Assembly (NCBI GenBank): GCA_014529385.2
Contig: CM043944.1
Coordinates: 45,454,268 to 45,518,267 of the forward strand
DNA: 64,000 nt
Direction: 5' to 3'
Source of the DNA: Adiantum capillus-veneris
Taxonomy: Eukaryota; Streptophyta; Polypodiopsida; Polypodiales; Pteridaceae
The position numbers and the translations under genes are program-made. The notes beneath the pieces are model-generated. The model was not told where the DNA came from and ran no database searches. It saw only the letters and a program-made list of their open reading frames with translations. Shown here one piece after another: positions 36,226 through 46,858 of this stretch. The stretch's first letter is position 1. Every line of letters begins with the position of its first letter.

Positions 36226-36515
36226 ATGGAGTACCTGCAAAAGCACAAACACGAAACAACAACTCGTATAGCGAATTCACAATCCATACCTGTTGCTCCA
36301 AGTGCGGTAACTTCGTGTGCTGGCTTTGCTCGATCACTTGTTGATTCCCGGCGGGGGTGCTCCTTGCTGCTGGCACTGGTGAACATTGGAGACTGAGAGA
36401 GCGTGGGCTGCCATAGGCACCCACACCTGGCAGGAATAGCCGATGCGGTGCCGGCCAGAATAGTGGCAGGAGGTAGCGCTAGAGATGGAGGGAGGCTAGC
36501 AGAAACTCTGGCGTG

Positions 36516-36601
<86 letters not shown>

Positions 36602-37070
36602 TCAGTTGTACAGTCTAGCGCTCGTCTTTTTCTTTTTTTGGAGCCTTGGTTTTTATTTTGAGTGAGAGTGGACGGTCGGTCACTTGGAAATTTTCCGCTT
36701 TTAGAAAAAGCTTCTCAAAACCCATCTTTATTCTTGTGCTTGCATCTTTACGCGTATTCCTTTTTCTAGTACAGATTTCGTGCTAGACCAATGGAATATT
36801 CCCTTTTCGATGCTCCCGTCACCCATCATGTGACACATCAATAAGATCCGTTTCCCGGTCTCTTCTACCGAAGTAATGGTACAGCCCCTTCGCAATGCTT
36901 AATGTCACCCATCATATGACACATCAAAGTTGTCCATTCTTGATGGCTTTTAATAACTCAAGTAGATCTACAGTTCCTAACCTTAGGGTTCAAGTGCACA
37001 CTTTTAAATATCCTAATTTCTATAAATAGAAATTACTTAGAAAAATAAGAAAATAGTCCATTTAGCAACA
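36226..37070 (-). repeat. Gypsy-B 5' LTR, outer half, with expanded (GA)n
   Basis: Matches 21664-22627 of the 3' LTR, with some internal length differences. A (GA)n run of about 78 bp (36519-36596) replaces a very short GA stretch at the equivalent place (about 21970) in the 3' LTR. Its outer end is followed by the TATTC duplication. Confidence 0.92.
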
Positions 37071-37075
37071 TATTC

Positions 37076-37790
37076 AGCTGTTGTGCTTAGTGGTTACTTC
37101 TTCCTCGACCTCCGACATGACCTGTACCACATCCTCTTCCTCTTCCTCTGTTATTGAAAAGGACTTGTTCAAAGTTGTTTCTACTATGCGTAGAGGAGTC
37201 TTCCTTAAGTTCCTTCTCTTCCACAATCAGTAAGGACACCAAATTTGTAAATGAGGGAATGTTCTCTTGAAGATGGATACTGGCTATAAACTGTTTGTAT
37301 TTAGGATCCAAACCTTGTAGCACTTTATCATCATCATCAATTGTGACACCAATCGATGCAAATGACTCACATATGTTCTTTATCTGCAGTGAATAGTCAT
37401 CGATAGACAGGTTTTTCTTCTGCACTGTATTCAGCTTAGTCTTCAACTGTAACTTCCTTGCCTTTGTGTTGGTCACATCCAACGACAGTAAGGTGTCCCA
37501 AGCCTCCTTAGAGGTGTGAGCATCTTGTATGTACTCAATCATAGTGTCTTGCACACTCACAAAAAACAAGTACATGACCTCCGTGGTTCCAAATCTTTAA
37601 ACATCTTTATCTACGTAACACTTGCATCTTTCTTTGGTAACGACGATGTTGTCTCATGCTCTCTATCAATGTACTCCCAATAACCTTTATCCATAAGGAA
37701 GTTGGTCATTCTAAACTTTCAACTAGGAAGTTGTTCTTGTCTAGCTTCTCACTGATAATTTTATTAAGTCCATCATTGTTGGACGACTAG
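37076..37790 (-). pseudogene. Copia-A Gag 5' part
   Basis: UBN2-type gag on the minus strand. After a broken N-terminus (LDKNNFL near 37.74 kb, DKGYWEYIDREHETT near 37.68 kb) there is a clean run from about 37575: VQDTMIEYIQDAHTSKEAWD, NTKARKLQLKTKLNTVQKKN, LQGLDPKYKQFIASI, then Arg/Gly repeats (RGRGRGCGTGHVGGRGRS). It is cut at 37075 by Gypsy-B, and the Arg/Gly stretch and knuckle continue at 21309. Stops and at least one frameshift are present. Confidence 0.88.
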
Positions 37791-38182
37791 TAACCCTTCA
37801 CCAAGTCTTTGAGTAGTCAATTACCACCTGTAACCACAATATGCCTACATATAGCTGTTTCACAGAACCAATCAGTATTTGTGAACACTGCAGCCAAATT
37901 GAAGCTTTTTGCACCACCAAAATGTAGATCTGCAAAATCTCGAACCTTAGCGTTTCTGCATGCGAACGCACTCTAACTTCAAAATGGAGGTCGAAACGTG
38001 CCCATAATGGAAATCTGTCTGTGCAGTTCTGGTTCAAGAACTCTGAGATGCACAATCTCCAAAAAGAAGCACCTCAATTGGAGATCGTTTGACAATGGCT
38101 CTCGGGAATCCTGAGACCACTTTCTTTGTTGCTCCTGCTTGTTGCTCCAAGCTCCTTAGACACAACCAGGCTCTGATACCAT

Positions 38183-38540
38183 TGTAAGAGAGATAGGAGA
38201 GAGCTTGAGCTCTTGCAAGCGCACACGCGCCCGCACGCGCACACACAAATGGAGGCAAAATCCGTGCTTCTTCTTCTTCACTAAATCAAGATAAGAGGTC
38301 TCATAACAAAAGAAAAAAATAACAACATAAAGAGAAACTAGTACAATGGTCTAGTGTGAACCGCTAGTGAGTGAGGCGAATGGATAAGTGTGCCATCACT
38401 CCGGTTGGTAGACCAACTCGGTGTAGTATAGTTGTAGTATCACCGGCAAAGATATGCGTATCCACTTAGGCGTGCCAATGATGATGATTGTCAGTGATAG
38501 TCATCGAGGAGTTGTACATGTTGAGCTTGACATCTCAACA
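38183..38540 (-). repeat. Copia-A 5' LTR
   Basis: 358 bp, minus strand TGTTGAGATGTCAAGC...TCTTACA. The tRNA-Met primer site lies directly inside, and the CAAAG duplication directly outside (38541-38545). Confidence 0.95.
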
Positions 38541-38545
38541 CAAAG

Positions 38546-38947
38546 GATTGGAACGAGGAAGGGAGACTTGAACGGAGACGCACATATACATAAAATACAC
38601 AACTTTCTTTTGCACTATACTAAGTTTGAGATGCGCAACACCTTGAGCCTTTTAGAAGCCTAGAATTACAAAAAAACCTACTCTAGCCTCTTGCACATTT
38701 GTACTTCTTTCATATTCACTTTGCTAATTGCTCAATCCCACTTTACTCAAGACAAGCTACAATTTGCTATTTACTCGACAAAGGTATAGACTAAGGTCAA
38801 TAGAGACTAAATTACAGATTTTTATTAACAAAATGTAAGTGAAGAGCTTCAAAAGTAGAGCATAGAGGGCAAGGGTCTCATGGATTCTTGGAGAGAAAGA
38901 TATGGAGAAATGGGAGAGACCCAAGATAGGAGAGGCATGGTGCGGGG

Positions 38948-38978
<31 letters not shown>
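38546..38978. other. Spacer ending in a 30-nt poly(G) run
   Basis: No gene is recognised. Bases 38949-38978 are all G. The first bases of the Gypsy-C 5' LTR appear to be lost at or near this run. Confidence 0.6.
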
Positions 38979-38979
<1 letters not shown>

Positions 38980-39184
38980 TGATGGGGAGGGGGACTTGGG
39001 ACAGAGAGGGATCAAAGCACTAGTGAAAGAGGCAGAAGAAGGTTTACCAACTTGCAAGTCTTTCCGAGTGGCCTATTTTTAAAGATCAGTTCCCACCAAT
39101 CTATGGGACCTTGTCCAATGGGGCCTTAGGGACATAAGGCATTAAAATTAAGTAGGACCACGCACGCACGCGCACGTGCGAGCG

Positions 39185-39216
<32 letters not shown>

Positions 39217-39536
39217 CAAAGCTTGTGCAAAAATGTGTTGACATGGAAGCTGTATGGATGCTCACAATTTGCGCTAATGATGTGGCAGGCTATACGAATG
39301 CCGGTGTTTTACATTGATGCCATGGTAGCCGTATGGATTTTCGTAAATCGCGTAGGCATCCTTGTGCGCCAGCTTTTTGGGGCAAGAGGCTTTTATGATT
39401 TTCATGTATTGCTTTTGGCCAAGGGCCTATAAATGGATTGCCAAGGCCTCTCTTCTGTAGATCAGCTTGGGAGCACTGCAGAGAGAAGAGGACCCTCAGA
39501 CATTGTATCTTTTGAAGCATAATAATAAAGAAATAC
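38980..39536 (+). repeat. Gypsy-C 5' LTR (5'-truncated; U5 end inverted)
   Basis: Matches 44680-45178 of the 3' LTR, including accaacttgcaagtc, the ttttggccaagggcctataaa promoter-like stretch and aataataaagaaa. A compound (CG)n(CA)n tract at 39158-39214 is much longer than the cacacacac of the 3' LTR. The match stops at gaagggg (about 39536), where the inversion begins. Confidence 0.85.
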
Positions 39537-39868
39537 CGAGAAGGGGGGAGACGGACCATACTCTTCTTCCGACTCTTCAGAGGTTGGTCGGTGTCCATTT
39601 GAATCCTTGTTGTTCTCTTCCGAACCTGAGTGATCGAGTGTCACAGTTTCCTCCTCGCGGGATTTGTCGACTAAATCCATGTGTGCTGCAAGTAAAGGGA
39701 TCGGATCCTTCGTAGAAGAAGAATCGTCTAAGCTATAGCCTATGATACCATTGTAATAGACTTAGACATTCCAAGCATAAACTAAAAGAACTAAACAAAA
39801 CTGAGAAAGAGACGACACGGTACGGCGAAGTTCTTCGTCCAGAGGTATTGGCCCCAAAGACTAGCGAC
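39537..39868 (-). other. Inverted segment: U5 end, primer site and gag start of Gypsy-C
   Basis: Read on the minus strand from 39868 it gives gctagtctttggggcc, the U5 continuation expected after 39536, down to ctattaca. Next comes a primer site ATGGTATCATAGGC (about 39752-39765), then a gag start at 39680 (MDLVDKSREEETVTLDHSG ... EEYGPSPP). At 39537 the reading ends. It resumes in normal orientation at about 39869 with IEYKRME. G/C-rich bases (gggg, acc) sit at both breakpoints. This is a simple inversion of about 332 bp. Confidence 0.85.
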
Positions 39869-41124
39869 CTATTGAATACAAAAGAATGGAGATGTAGCGT
39901 CAACAGAAGGTCGACAGTTGTGCTTGACAAATGCTCCAGTACATTACGCGAAATTTTGGATCAAGCACCCACTTGACGAGATGCATTCTCGATGGCGTAT
40001 TGTCATCGATTCACCTCTCAAGCCAGTTTTGAAGACGAACACTATAGTATCAAAGCAAAGGGTGTACTCAGAGGATAAATTTAATGAAGCGGTAGAGCTG
40101 CGAATCAACAGACTCGTGAAGACCAAAAGGTAGCCGCGGAAGAAGAGTCGAGCAATAGACTATCCCGGCTACTTGGGTCAGAAATCTACTCTTGAGAATA
40201 CTTGAAAGACAAAGAAACGTGTGCGATTTGAGGGTGTTTCTAGTTCATCCTCGTCCTCTTCTAATAGTTCGGAGAAATCTTCCTCGGATTCTGATGAGAA
40301 AAGCAAGAAGAAGGCAAAAAAAAGCAGATCCCGCAAAAGATCTCGGAAGCACTTTGATAGTTCTGATGGGGACTCTTCGTTCTCCGAGAGCTCAGATTTT
40401 GATGAGCCGATGTATGCAACGAAGAGGAAGTACCTCGAGGATAGGGGCAAGAAGCCCAAGGATTTCAAGACGGGTGGGCAAGCATTAAAGTTTTATATGT
40501 TTTCCGGCTTTAAGGATACCCGAAGGTTGTCGCTTTTATCCAACTAACATCGCTTACTCTGAAGGACGCCACTCCAAGGTATGGAGAGCGATGTCCTACC
40601 TCATGGGGAACGCACAAACCTGGTGCTCTACCCACTTCTACGGAGGGAAGACCAACGAAGTGCCTATAGTTCAAGCGAGTTTTCAATTCTTCATGTCTCA
40701 CTCAGGAATGTGAACGCGATGTGATCACAGCTTGGAATCATTTGAGGATGACCAAGGAGGACACATTGGATGTCTACTGTCAGAGATTTTGGGATACTTT
40801 TCTACCGGTCTCTTCTTTTAAGAAAATCACCTTCAAGCAACAAATTGAGCGACTCTGTTGTGGGCTACCTAAAGAGATACAAGATTTTCGTTTGCAGTAG
40901 AAGTCCAAGTCCATGCAACGACTAATGGGACATGCCAAACAAGGGTTTGCAATGCATGCATGGGGGACACAAGCTTGTAGCAATTTAGACCAGACAAGAG
41001 TCGAACAACAATAACACGAGGAAGGAAAAGCAACAGAAAAGAAAACCTTCAGGCCCTCGATTGTCAGTAGAGTAGCGGTAAATGTTATGGATGCAGGGAA
41101 CAATGGCATATGCTTGCTAGGTGC
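39869..41124 (+). pseudogene. Gypsy-C Gag (main part)
   Basis: Broken reading through KAKGVLRG and KVAAEEESSNRLSRLL leads to a Ser/Lys/Arg-rich block (40221-40430: runs of Ser, KSKKKAKKSRSRKRSRKHF). The retrotransposon gag domain follows (SKVWRAMSYLMGNAQTW, HFYGG, SFQFFM). A CCHC knuckle (CYGCREQWHMLARC) lies at 41083-41124. Stops occur near 40133, 40545 and 40711, plus frameshifts. The first residues of Gag are in the inverted segment just upstream. Confidence 0.82.
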
Positions 41125-44104
41125 CCCAACAAACGACTAAAGATCAATCAGAGGACAAGCCAGAGAGTTCCAAAGCAGTAGAGGAGCGAACAAAGAAAGG
41201 AAAGACAAAAGCAAGACTGGTAGCAGATTTTGTGGGGACCGACCCTAAGCAAATGGACGAAAGTATGGAGCTCTACATAGCATGGGGCAAAATACAAGAT
41301 CAAGAAGCCCTTATCTTCTTTGACAGAGGAGCCAAGGCCAACTTCATCTCGATTGAATTGGCGGCTCGACGTGGAATTACGCCCGGGGAAATGGGACCAC
41401 TGACTGATGCAATCCTAGTGGCACCAAGACGGGATATTGCCATTACACTTGTCATAGACAAACTACGGTTGCATTGTCAGGGGTATCTAGGGCACGAGGA
41501 CTTTTACATCATGTCTTTGGAGGGGTATCCTTTTGGGAATCCCCTGGTTTCGCAAGAACAGTGTTGTGGTTGACTACATGCGAAAGGGAAAGTCCATCCC
41601 ACTCGTATCAACTTCAACCATTTCCAAATTAATGAAATCGAATCTGTTTGTTTACTTGATCTACGTACATGAGTTAGATGACAATCAAACGTCCAATTTG
41701 TCCGACCTTGAGAAGGAACGACAAGACTTTCTACAAGCTCAAGCTAATTGTTTCTCTGAAGGCTTACCAAGAGAGTTATCTCCTCAGCGTCCTGAAGATC
41801 ATACCATTCATTTGATTCCCGGCAGCACACCACCGAACCGGCCACCTTACCGAGTTAGCAGAGCTTAAAACGAGGGAATTATGAACCAAGTGAAAGAGCT
41901 TGTGGAGAAGAGTCTCATTTAGCCGAGTATATCACCTTACTATTCGCCAGTGTTGTTAGTTTCAAAGAAAGATGGATCTTGGAGAATGTGCATTGACTAC
42001 AGAGCTCTCAACAAAATCACCATCAAGAACAAATTTCAAATACCCAGGATCGATGATATATTGGACAGGCTACAGGGTTCTTCACGTTTCAGTAGAATCG
42101 ACTTGTAAAGTGGCTATCATCAGATCAGGATCGCTCGTGGAGATGCATACAAGACTGTGTTTAGGACGTCCTTTGAATTGTACGAGTATTTGGTGATGCC
42201 TTTCGGTCTCACAAATGCTCCTGCAGTGTTCAATAGGATGTTGGGCAGGATTTTTAGAGAGTATAGGTCATTCGTGGCATCTTTTTTGACAACATCATCG
42301 TCTTCTCCAAGAGTGAGGTAGAGCACAAACACCATCTGTTATAGTTTTTCCAGGCATTGTGGCAGTGATATCTACTCGTAGTTGATGGGAAAATTCTTGT
42401 CGGAGATACATTTTCTGGTACACATTGTCTCTGTGGAGGATGTGAAAATGGACCCGACCAAGATTGATCCCATTCGAGATTGGCCAGATTTGAAGAAGTT
42501 ACACTAAGTTCGAAGCTTTTTGGGTATGTGCTCTTATTATCGGCGGTTCATTCGAAAATTTGTGGAGATTGTTTCTTTTTTGCATGTTTTGACACAAAAA
42601 GGGTGTCCTTTCTCTAGGGGACCATCTGAGATTGCAGCCTTCAAGACTCTTAAAGAAAAGTTGACAACTGGGGCAATGTTGGTATTACCAGACTTGCAAA
42701 AACCATTTGAAGTTTACTATGATGCCTAAGGTCGTAGTCTAGGAGCCGGAAGACTATGTTGTGTGTTACACGGGCATTGGGGAACAAGGTTTTGACAAAG
42801 TGCCACTGTCCACCTATTTTGGGCCATCGCGGCATGGACACCACCTTGAAAGGTGTGGAGCGGTACTTCTATTGGCCGAGGCTAAAAAAGGATGTGGACG
42901 AGTTTGTTTGAAGTTGTTTAGTATGCTAAAAGGTCAAGTTTGAGAGGCATAAGGCACCAGATCTTTTACAACCTTTACTTATACCTAGCCGACCGTGGGA
43001 AAGTATAGCAATAGACTTCATTTTTTATCTTCCCAAGACTCAGAGTGGGCATGATGACATTTGGACAATCATCCACAAATCTAGCAAATATGCTTACTTT
43101 ATTCCAGTAAAGAAGACAATTAAAGCTGATCATTTGGCTAAACTATTTGTCTTGCAGATTTTTCGACTACATGGTATGCTAGAGTCTATGGTTCAGATAA
43201 AGATCCTTGCTTTACAAGTTTGTTTTGGAGGGAAATCTGGGAGAATATTGGTACATGGCTATACTTCTTGTCCTCGTTCCACCCACAAACAAATGGGCAA
43301 TTAGAGATAGAAAATTCAATGGTTTTGGACTTGTTGAAGTCATAATATCTTTGATCAATAGACTCGATGGGAGAAGCAGTTTCCCTTGGTGGAGTTTGCC
43401 TACAACAACACGGTTTATGTCTATGAGGAAGGCATCATTTGAGATTATCGAGGGTGTTAAGAATTCCACCTATTCTAAGCACCAAAGATAAGATTTTTGA
43501 AGCAGATCATTACACTCAAGATCTGGACACTGCTTTTGCTAAGGTGCGCGAGGCTCTCAAGAAGTCTCAAGCACGGCATAAGAAGGCAATAGACAAGCAT
43601 CGATGTGACTTACAACTGAAGGAGGATGATTGGGTGCTTTTATGGTTTGACAAGGCATGCCTACCGAAACGGAAGGGTAAGGAGCGGCTTTTTCCAAAGT
43701 GAGTGTGGGATACTATGGCCCCTTTCCAAATTCAAGAAGATCAATGATGTATCCTTCAGATTGAAGTTACCAGATACTTGGAAGATTCACAATGCATTTC
43801 ATGTGAGTCTATTGAGACCTTTCAAAGGTGAAGTGCGAGTGGATAAGGAGCCAAAGGAGGAGCCCCAAGAGAAAGAGAGAGGAGATTCTTATTCCAGAAC
43901 AGGTCCTTGGATCATAAGGAAAGGAAAGTGAAAGGTAAGCTCACACGTCGGCACTTAGCCAAGTTCAGGAGCTATTCGGCTTTGGATGCAAAATGGATGA
44001 AGGAGAAGGACCTAGCAGATACTCCTCAGATTTTAGAGCTTTACCTTGAAGCTTTTGGTCTAGCACCAACTATTCCAAGAGTTATTGATGAATCAACATG
44101 CTGA
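41121..44104 (+). pseudogene. Gypsy-C Pol: protease, RT, integrase, chromodomain
   Basis: Protease-like domain ALIFFDRGAKANFISIELA (41300 region), with Arg in the DSGA position. RT runs [47 protein letters not shown]. After it the frame shifts, so the palm Asp-Asp region reads only in another frame ([17 protein letters not shown]). RNase H is reduced to LVLPDLQKPFEVYYDA; the core is gone. The integrase finger and core (PWESIAIDFIF, DDIWTIIHKSSKYAYFIPVK, FHPQTNGQLE) and the C-terminus (WKIHNAFHVSLLRPFKGE) follow. The chromodomain (DHKERKVKGKLTRRHLAKF) ends at the stop 44102-44104. Many stops occur, so it is inactive. Confidence 0.9.
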
Positions 44105-44629
44105 ATCTGGTGCACTGCGGACTGCACAAGAGGGGAGTTACTCCGCTCCTTTGTCATAGGTTACCTCGATGGAATAAAGTCATTGATTTCTTTTGAGATT
44201 CAGGAATATTGACGGACTGACAATATCATGCTGAGTGACTTTATGTAAAGAAGTACTTTGAAATGAGAATTCCTGAAATGAATTTGTTACATGTGCTTTC
44301 TCATGAGTGTATTGTCTGAGTGCATGTTTGAAAGACGAAATGATTGCAACATTTTTGTCTTGATGTGGATATGATAGTAATGATATTTAGGCAATCAAGA
44401 CATCCGTTGGAGATTAGCGCGGTCTGGGTGTGATTGCTAAATAAGTATCTAAGATCTCGACAGGGATAGTGATGTGAATGTTCAGTGACTGTCGTCTTTG
44501 TGTAAGTGATGGATATGCGTGGTTTAGTGCTTTAGTATATAGAGTCAGTGTCTACTGAACTAGTTTTTGTCCTATGTTTGTTTTCCAGGCGTAATTGAGG
44601 GTGGTTACAATTCTTTCAAGAGGGGGGTA
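44105..44629 (+). other. Gypsy-C untranslated spacer and polypurine tract
   Basis: No gene. It ends with ttctttcaaggggggg-like purines (44617-44628) just before the LTR start TGTCACAAAG. Confidence 0.7.
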
Positions 44630-45320
44630 TGTCACAAAGTGATGACGTGGCATGACCTAAAGGATGGACTCCGGACAGAGAGGTGTCAAAGCCCTAGTGA
44701 AAGAGACAAAAGAAGTTTTACCAACTTGCAAGTCTGTCGAGTGGCCTATTTTTGAAGATCAACTCCCATCAACTTATGTAACTATATCCGATGGGGCTTT
44801 AGGGACCCAAGGCATTAAAATAAAGCAAGACCACTCACACACACTCAAAGCTTGCACAAAAACGTGATGATGTGGTAGCTGTATGGACGCCCGCGATTTG
44901 CGTTGATGATGTGGCAGGTTGTACAAACGCTTGCGTTTTACGTTGATGACGTGGCAATTGTGCGAATTTTTGTAAATCGTGCTGGCAGCCCTGTGTGCAA
45001 GCTTCCAAGGCAAGATGCTTTTAGACTTGATGCTTTCATGTACTGCTTTTGGCCAAGGGCCTATAAATGAATTACCAGGGCCTCTCTTCCGCAGATTACG
45101 TTGAGAGCATTGCGGAGAGAAGAGGACCCTCGGACATTGTATCTTTTGGAGCATAATAATAAAGAAACACCGGGAAGGGGCGCCAGTCTTTGGGGCCAAT
45201 ACCTCTGGGCGCAGAACTTTATTGTGCCGTGTCGTCTCTCTCTCAATTTTGTTCAGTTCTTTCAGTTTTCTTGCGTGTGCTGCATTAGATCTTCGGCTTG
45301 GAGTGTCCAAGTCTATTACA
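44630..45320 (+). repeat. Gypsy-C 3' LTR
   Basis: 691 bp, TGTCACAAAGTGATGACGTGG...GTCTATTACA. It contains three diverged units of about 57 bp with gatgtggca/gacgtggca cores (44865-44960), a tataaatg promoter motif (45061) and aataataaagaaa. U5 carries gcgccagtctttggggcc. Confidence 0.92.
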
Positions 45321-46283
45321 TGAGATGGCTTTCCTCTTGCAAGAGGTGGTGGGAGGAGGGTAGAGGAAGCTTGACTTTGGAGTTGAAGTTGCAAAGGCCC
45401 AAGACTCATAAGAGAAAGAGACTATGAAAAGAAGTGGAGGGAGGGAATCTCTTATATAGAGAGACTTTCAAGTTTCATAGTGGAGAGTGGCTTCAAAAAA
45501 GTGGCAACTAGAGCCTAAAAGGAAGCATTGTTTCTTTAAATACATTATGTTCTTAGTAGTTTAAAGGAGCCTGGTCGGCGGACAGGTGCCTTGAAAACCT
45601 TATGTTTTAGTTGTGTCCTTGTGTTTTGGTGTTACCAAACTGTCTGAACGGGAACATTTGGGTGGTTCACCTCGTGTAACGAATCTTTAAAACTGACAGA
45701 TGCCGACAGATAGTAACAACCAGAACAGAATTAAACAGAATCGGAACAAACCTGCAACACTTAAATATTTGAGCTTAAAATGAATTTCACACTTGAGATG
45801 AGACACAGTGGTGGAGTTCCATTCCTTGATGCACTGGTCCCTTAACTAGGCATCCCTTGCAGTATTTCTTTATTATTCACCTTCTCACATACAATTGCCA
45901 ATGTGAGTCTAACTCCAACTGGATGCCTAGAACTTGTACAATCTCTTTTATAAGCCCTTGTCCTACTTTTACAAGTCCTCAAAAGCATGGAAGTTATTTG
46001 TTTTAAATCCCGGCACTCCAAAAAGTCAAGGCTTTTAATGTAATGTGCAGTGGAAGTCAAAAGCATGGAAATTATTTGTTTTAAATCCCGGCACTCCAAA
46101 AAGTCAAGGCTTTTAATGTAATGTGCAGTGGAAGTGAATGATGGTGTAAGCTCAAGATGAGTGCTCAGTGAGTGCTCAAGGTTCCTTTTTCTTAGAGGAA
46201 GGGAGAGCCTTCCTTTGCTTAATGAAATAATGTGTAATGACTAGAAAAAAAAAGAGAGTGGAAAACTTTGAGGGAATAGTGCT
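45321..46283. other. Spacer with a 78-bp tandem duplication
   Basis: No gene was recognised. Units 45980-46057 and 46058-46135 are nearly identical (one g/a difference seen). The rest is unremarkable AT-rich DNA. Confidence 0.75.
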
Positions 46284-46858
46284 GAGAGAGAGAAAGGAAA
46301 CGAAACGAAATGTTATATTAACATCTTAAGAGGCCAAAATGACCTATGAGACCAAAAAGTTACAATTGGTGAATCTGATACCATGTCTGAGTACGGAAAT
46401 TAGAAAGTTCCAAAGAACTAACAGTAAGACACTAAAGCACTAAGGAGAAGGGAAATGGGGGGGGGGGGGGGGGGGGGGGGGTGTTTGTGGGTTCAGATGA
46501 AATCTCTCATCGGTCGCTGTTGGATCTCATCGACCTCCTCCATGGTCAGTACTCTGGTTGGCGGGCGTCTTGCATGTCGAGCTAGAGTGATCTGTATCTT
46601 CTGTTGCAGCCTTCGTCGGTATTGGGAGACCCCCCGAGGTCGTGGACGTCTGGATTTGATAAGCTCAGTGGCTCAGTCAAGCAGTGTACCTCTAGTATGA
46701 GTATTCTCTAAGATCTGCTGTAATGACTACTCCGTTGGCTCTCCTCTAGCTAGTGTAAAGAAATCTGTGATTCGTCTCCAAGGCTGCCTTTCCCCTGATG
46801 TCCTCAGCAAGCTCTCCCTAAGTCTACGTAGCTCTAGCAGGAACAATCCGAGACACCT

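Larger units (their letters stand above)
21310..37070 (-). mobile_element. Gypsy-B: Ty3/gypsy chromodomain element inserted in Copia-A gag
   Basis: Flanked by a perfect TATTC duplication (21305-21309, 37071-37075). The 3' LTR is intact at 21310-22627. The 5' LTR is split into 27221-27574 and 36226-37070 by Copia-2. A primer site beside the 5' LTR reads TGATATCAGAGC (minus strand, about 27208-27219), one base from the tRNA-Met type. A purine tract (AGCTAGAGGGA) borders the 3' LTR. The interior encodes gag scraps, aspartic protease, RNase H, integrase and chromodomain, but most of RT is missing. Two solo LTRs interrupt it. Copia-A gag continues on both sides of the duplication. Confidence 0.95.
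17293..38540 (-). mobile_element. Copia-A: outermost Ty1/copia element of the nest
   Basis: LTRs lie at 17293-17645 and 38183-38540 with the perfect 5-bp duplication CAAAG (17288-17292, 38541-38545). A primer site next to the 5' LTR reads ATGGTATCAGAGCC (minus strand, about 38169-38182). A polypurine tract (TTGAGGGAGAG) borders the 3' LTR. The coding order on the minus strand is gag (37.8-37.1 kb), then an interruption by Gypsy-B, then zinc knuckle, protease region, integrase, RT and RNase H (21.3-17.75 kb). The LTRs differ at roughly a tenth of positions by eye, so this is the oldest layer. Without inserts it would be about 5.5 kb. Confidence 0.95.
38980..45320 (+). mobile_element. Gypsy-C: Ty3/gypsy chromodomain element with an internal inversion
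   Basis: The 3' LTR is 44630-45320, after polypurine tract caagagggggg. A 5' LTR lacking its first bases starts near 38980. The order is 5' LTR, gag, protease, RT, integrase, chromodomain, 3' LTR, all plus strand, except that about 39537-39868 is inverted. That segment holds the end of U5, the primer site and the start of gag. Most of RNase H is deleted and many stops are present. The same LTR family supplies the solo LTR at 22985-23538. No left target duplication could be found. Confidence 0.9.
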
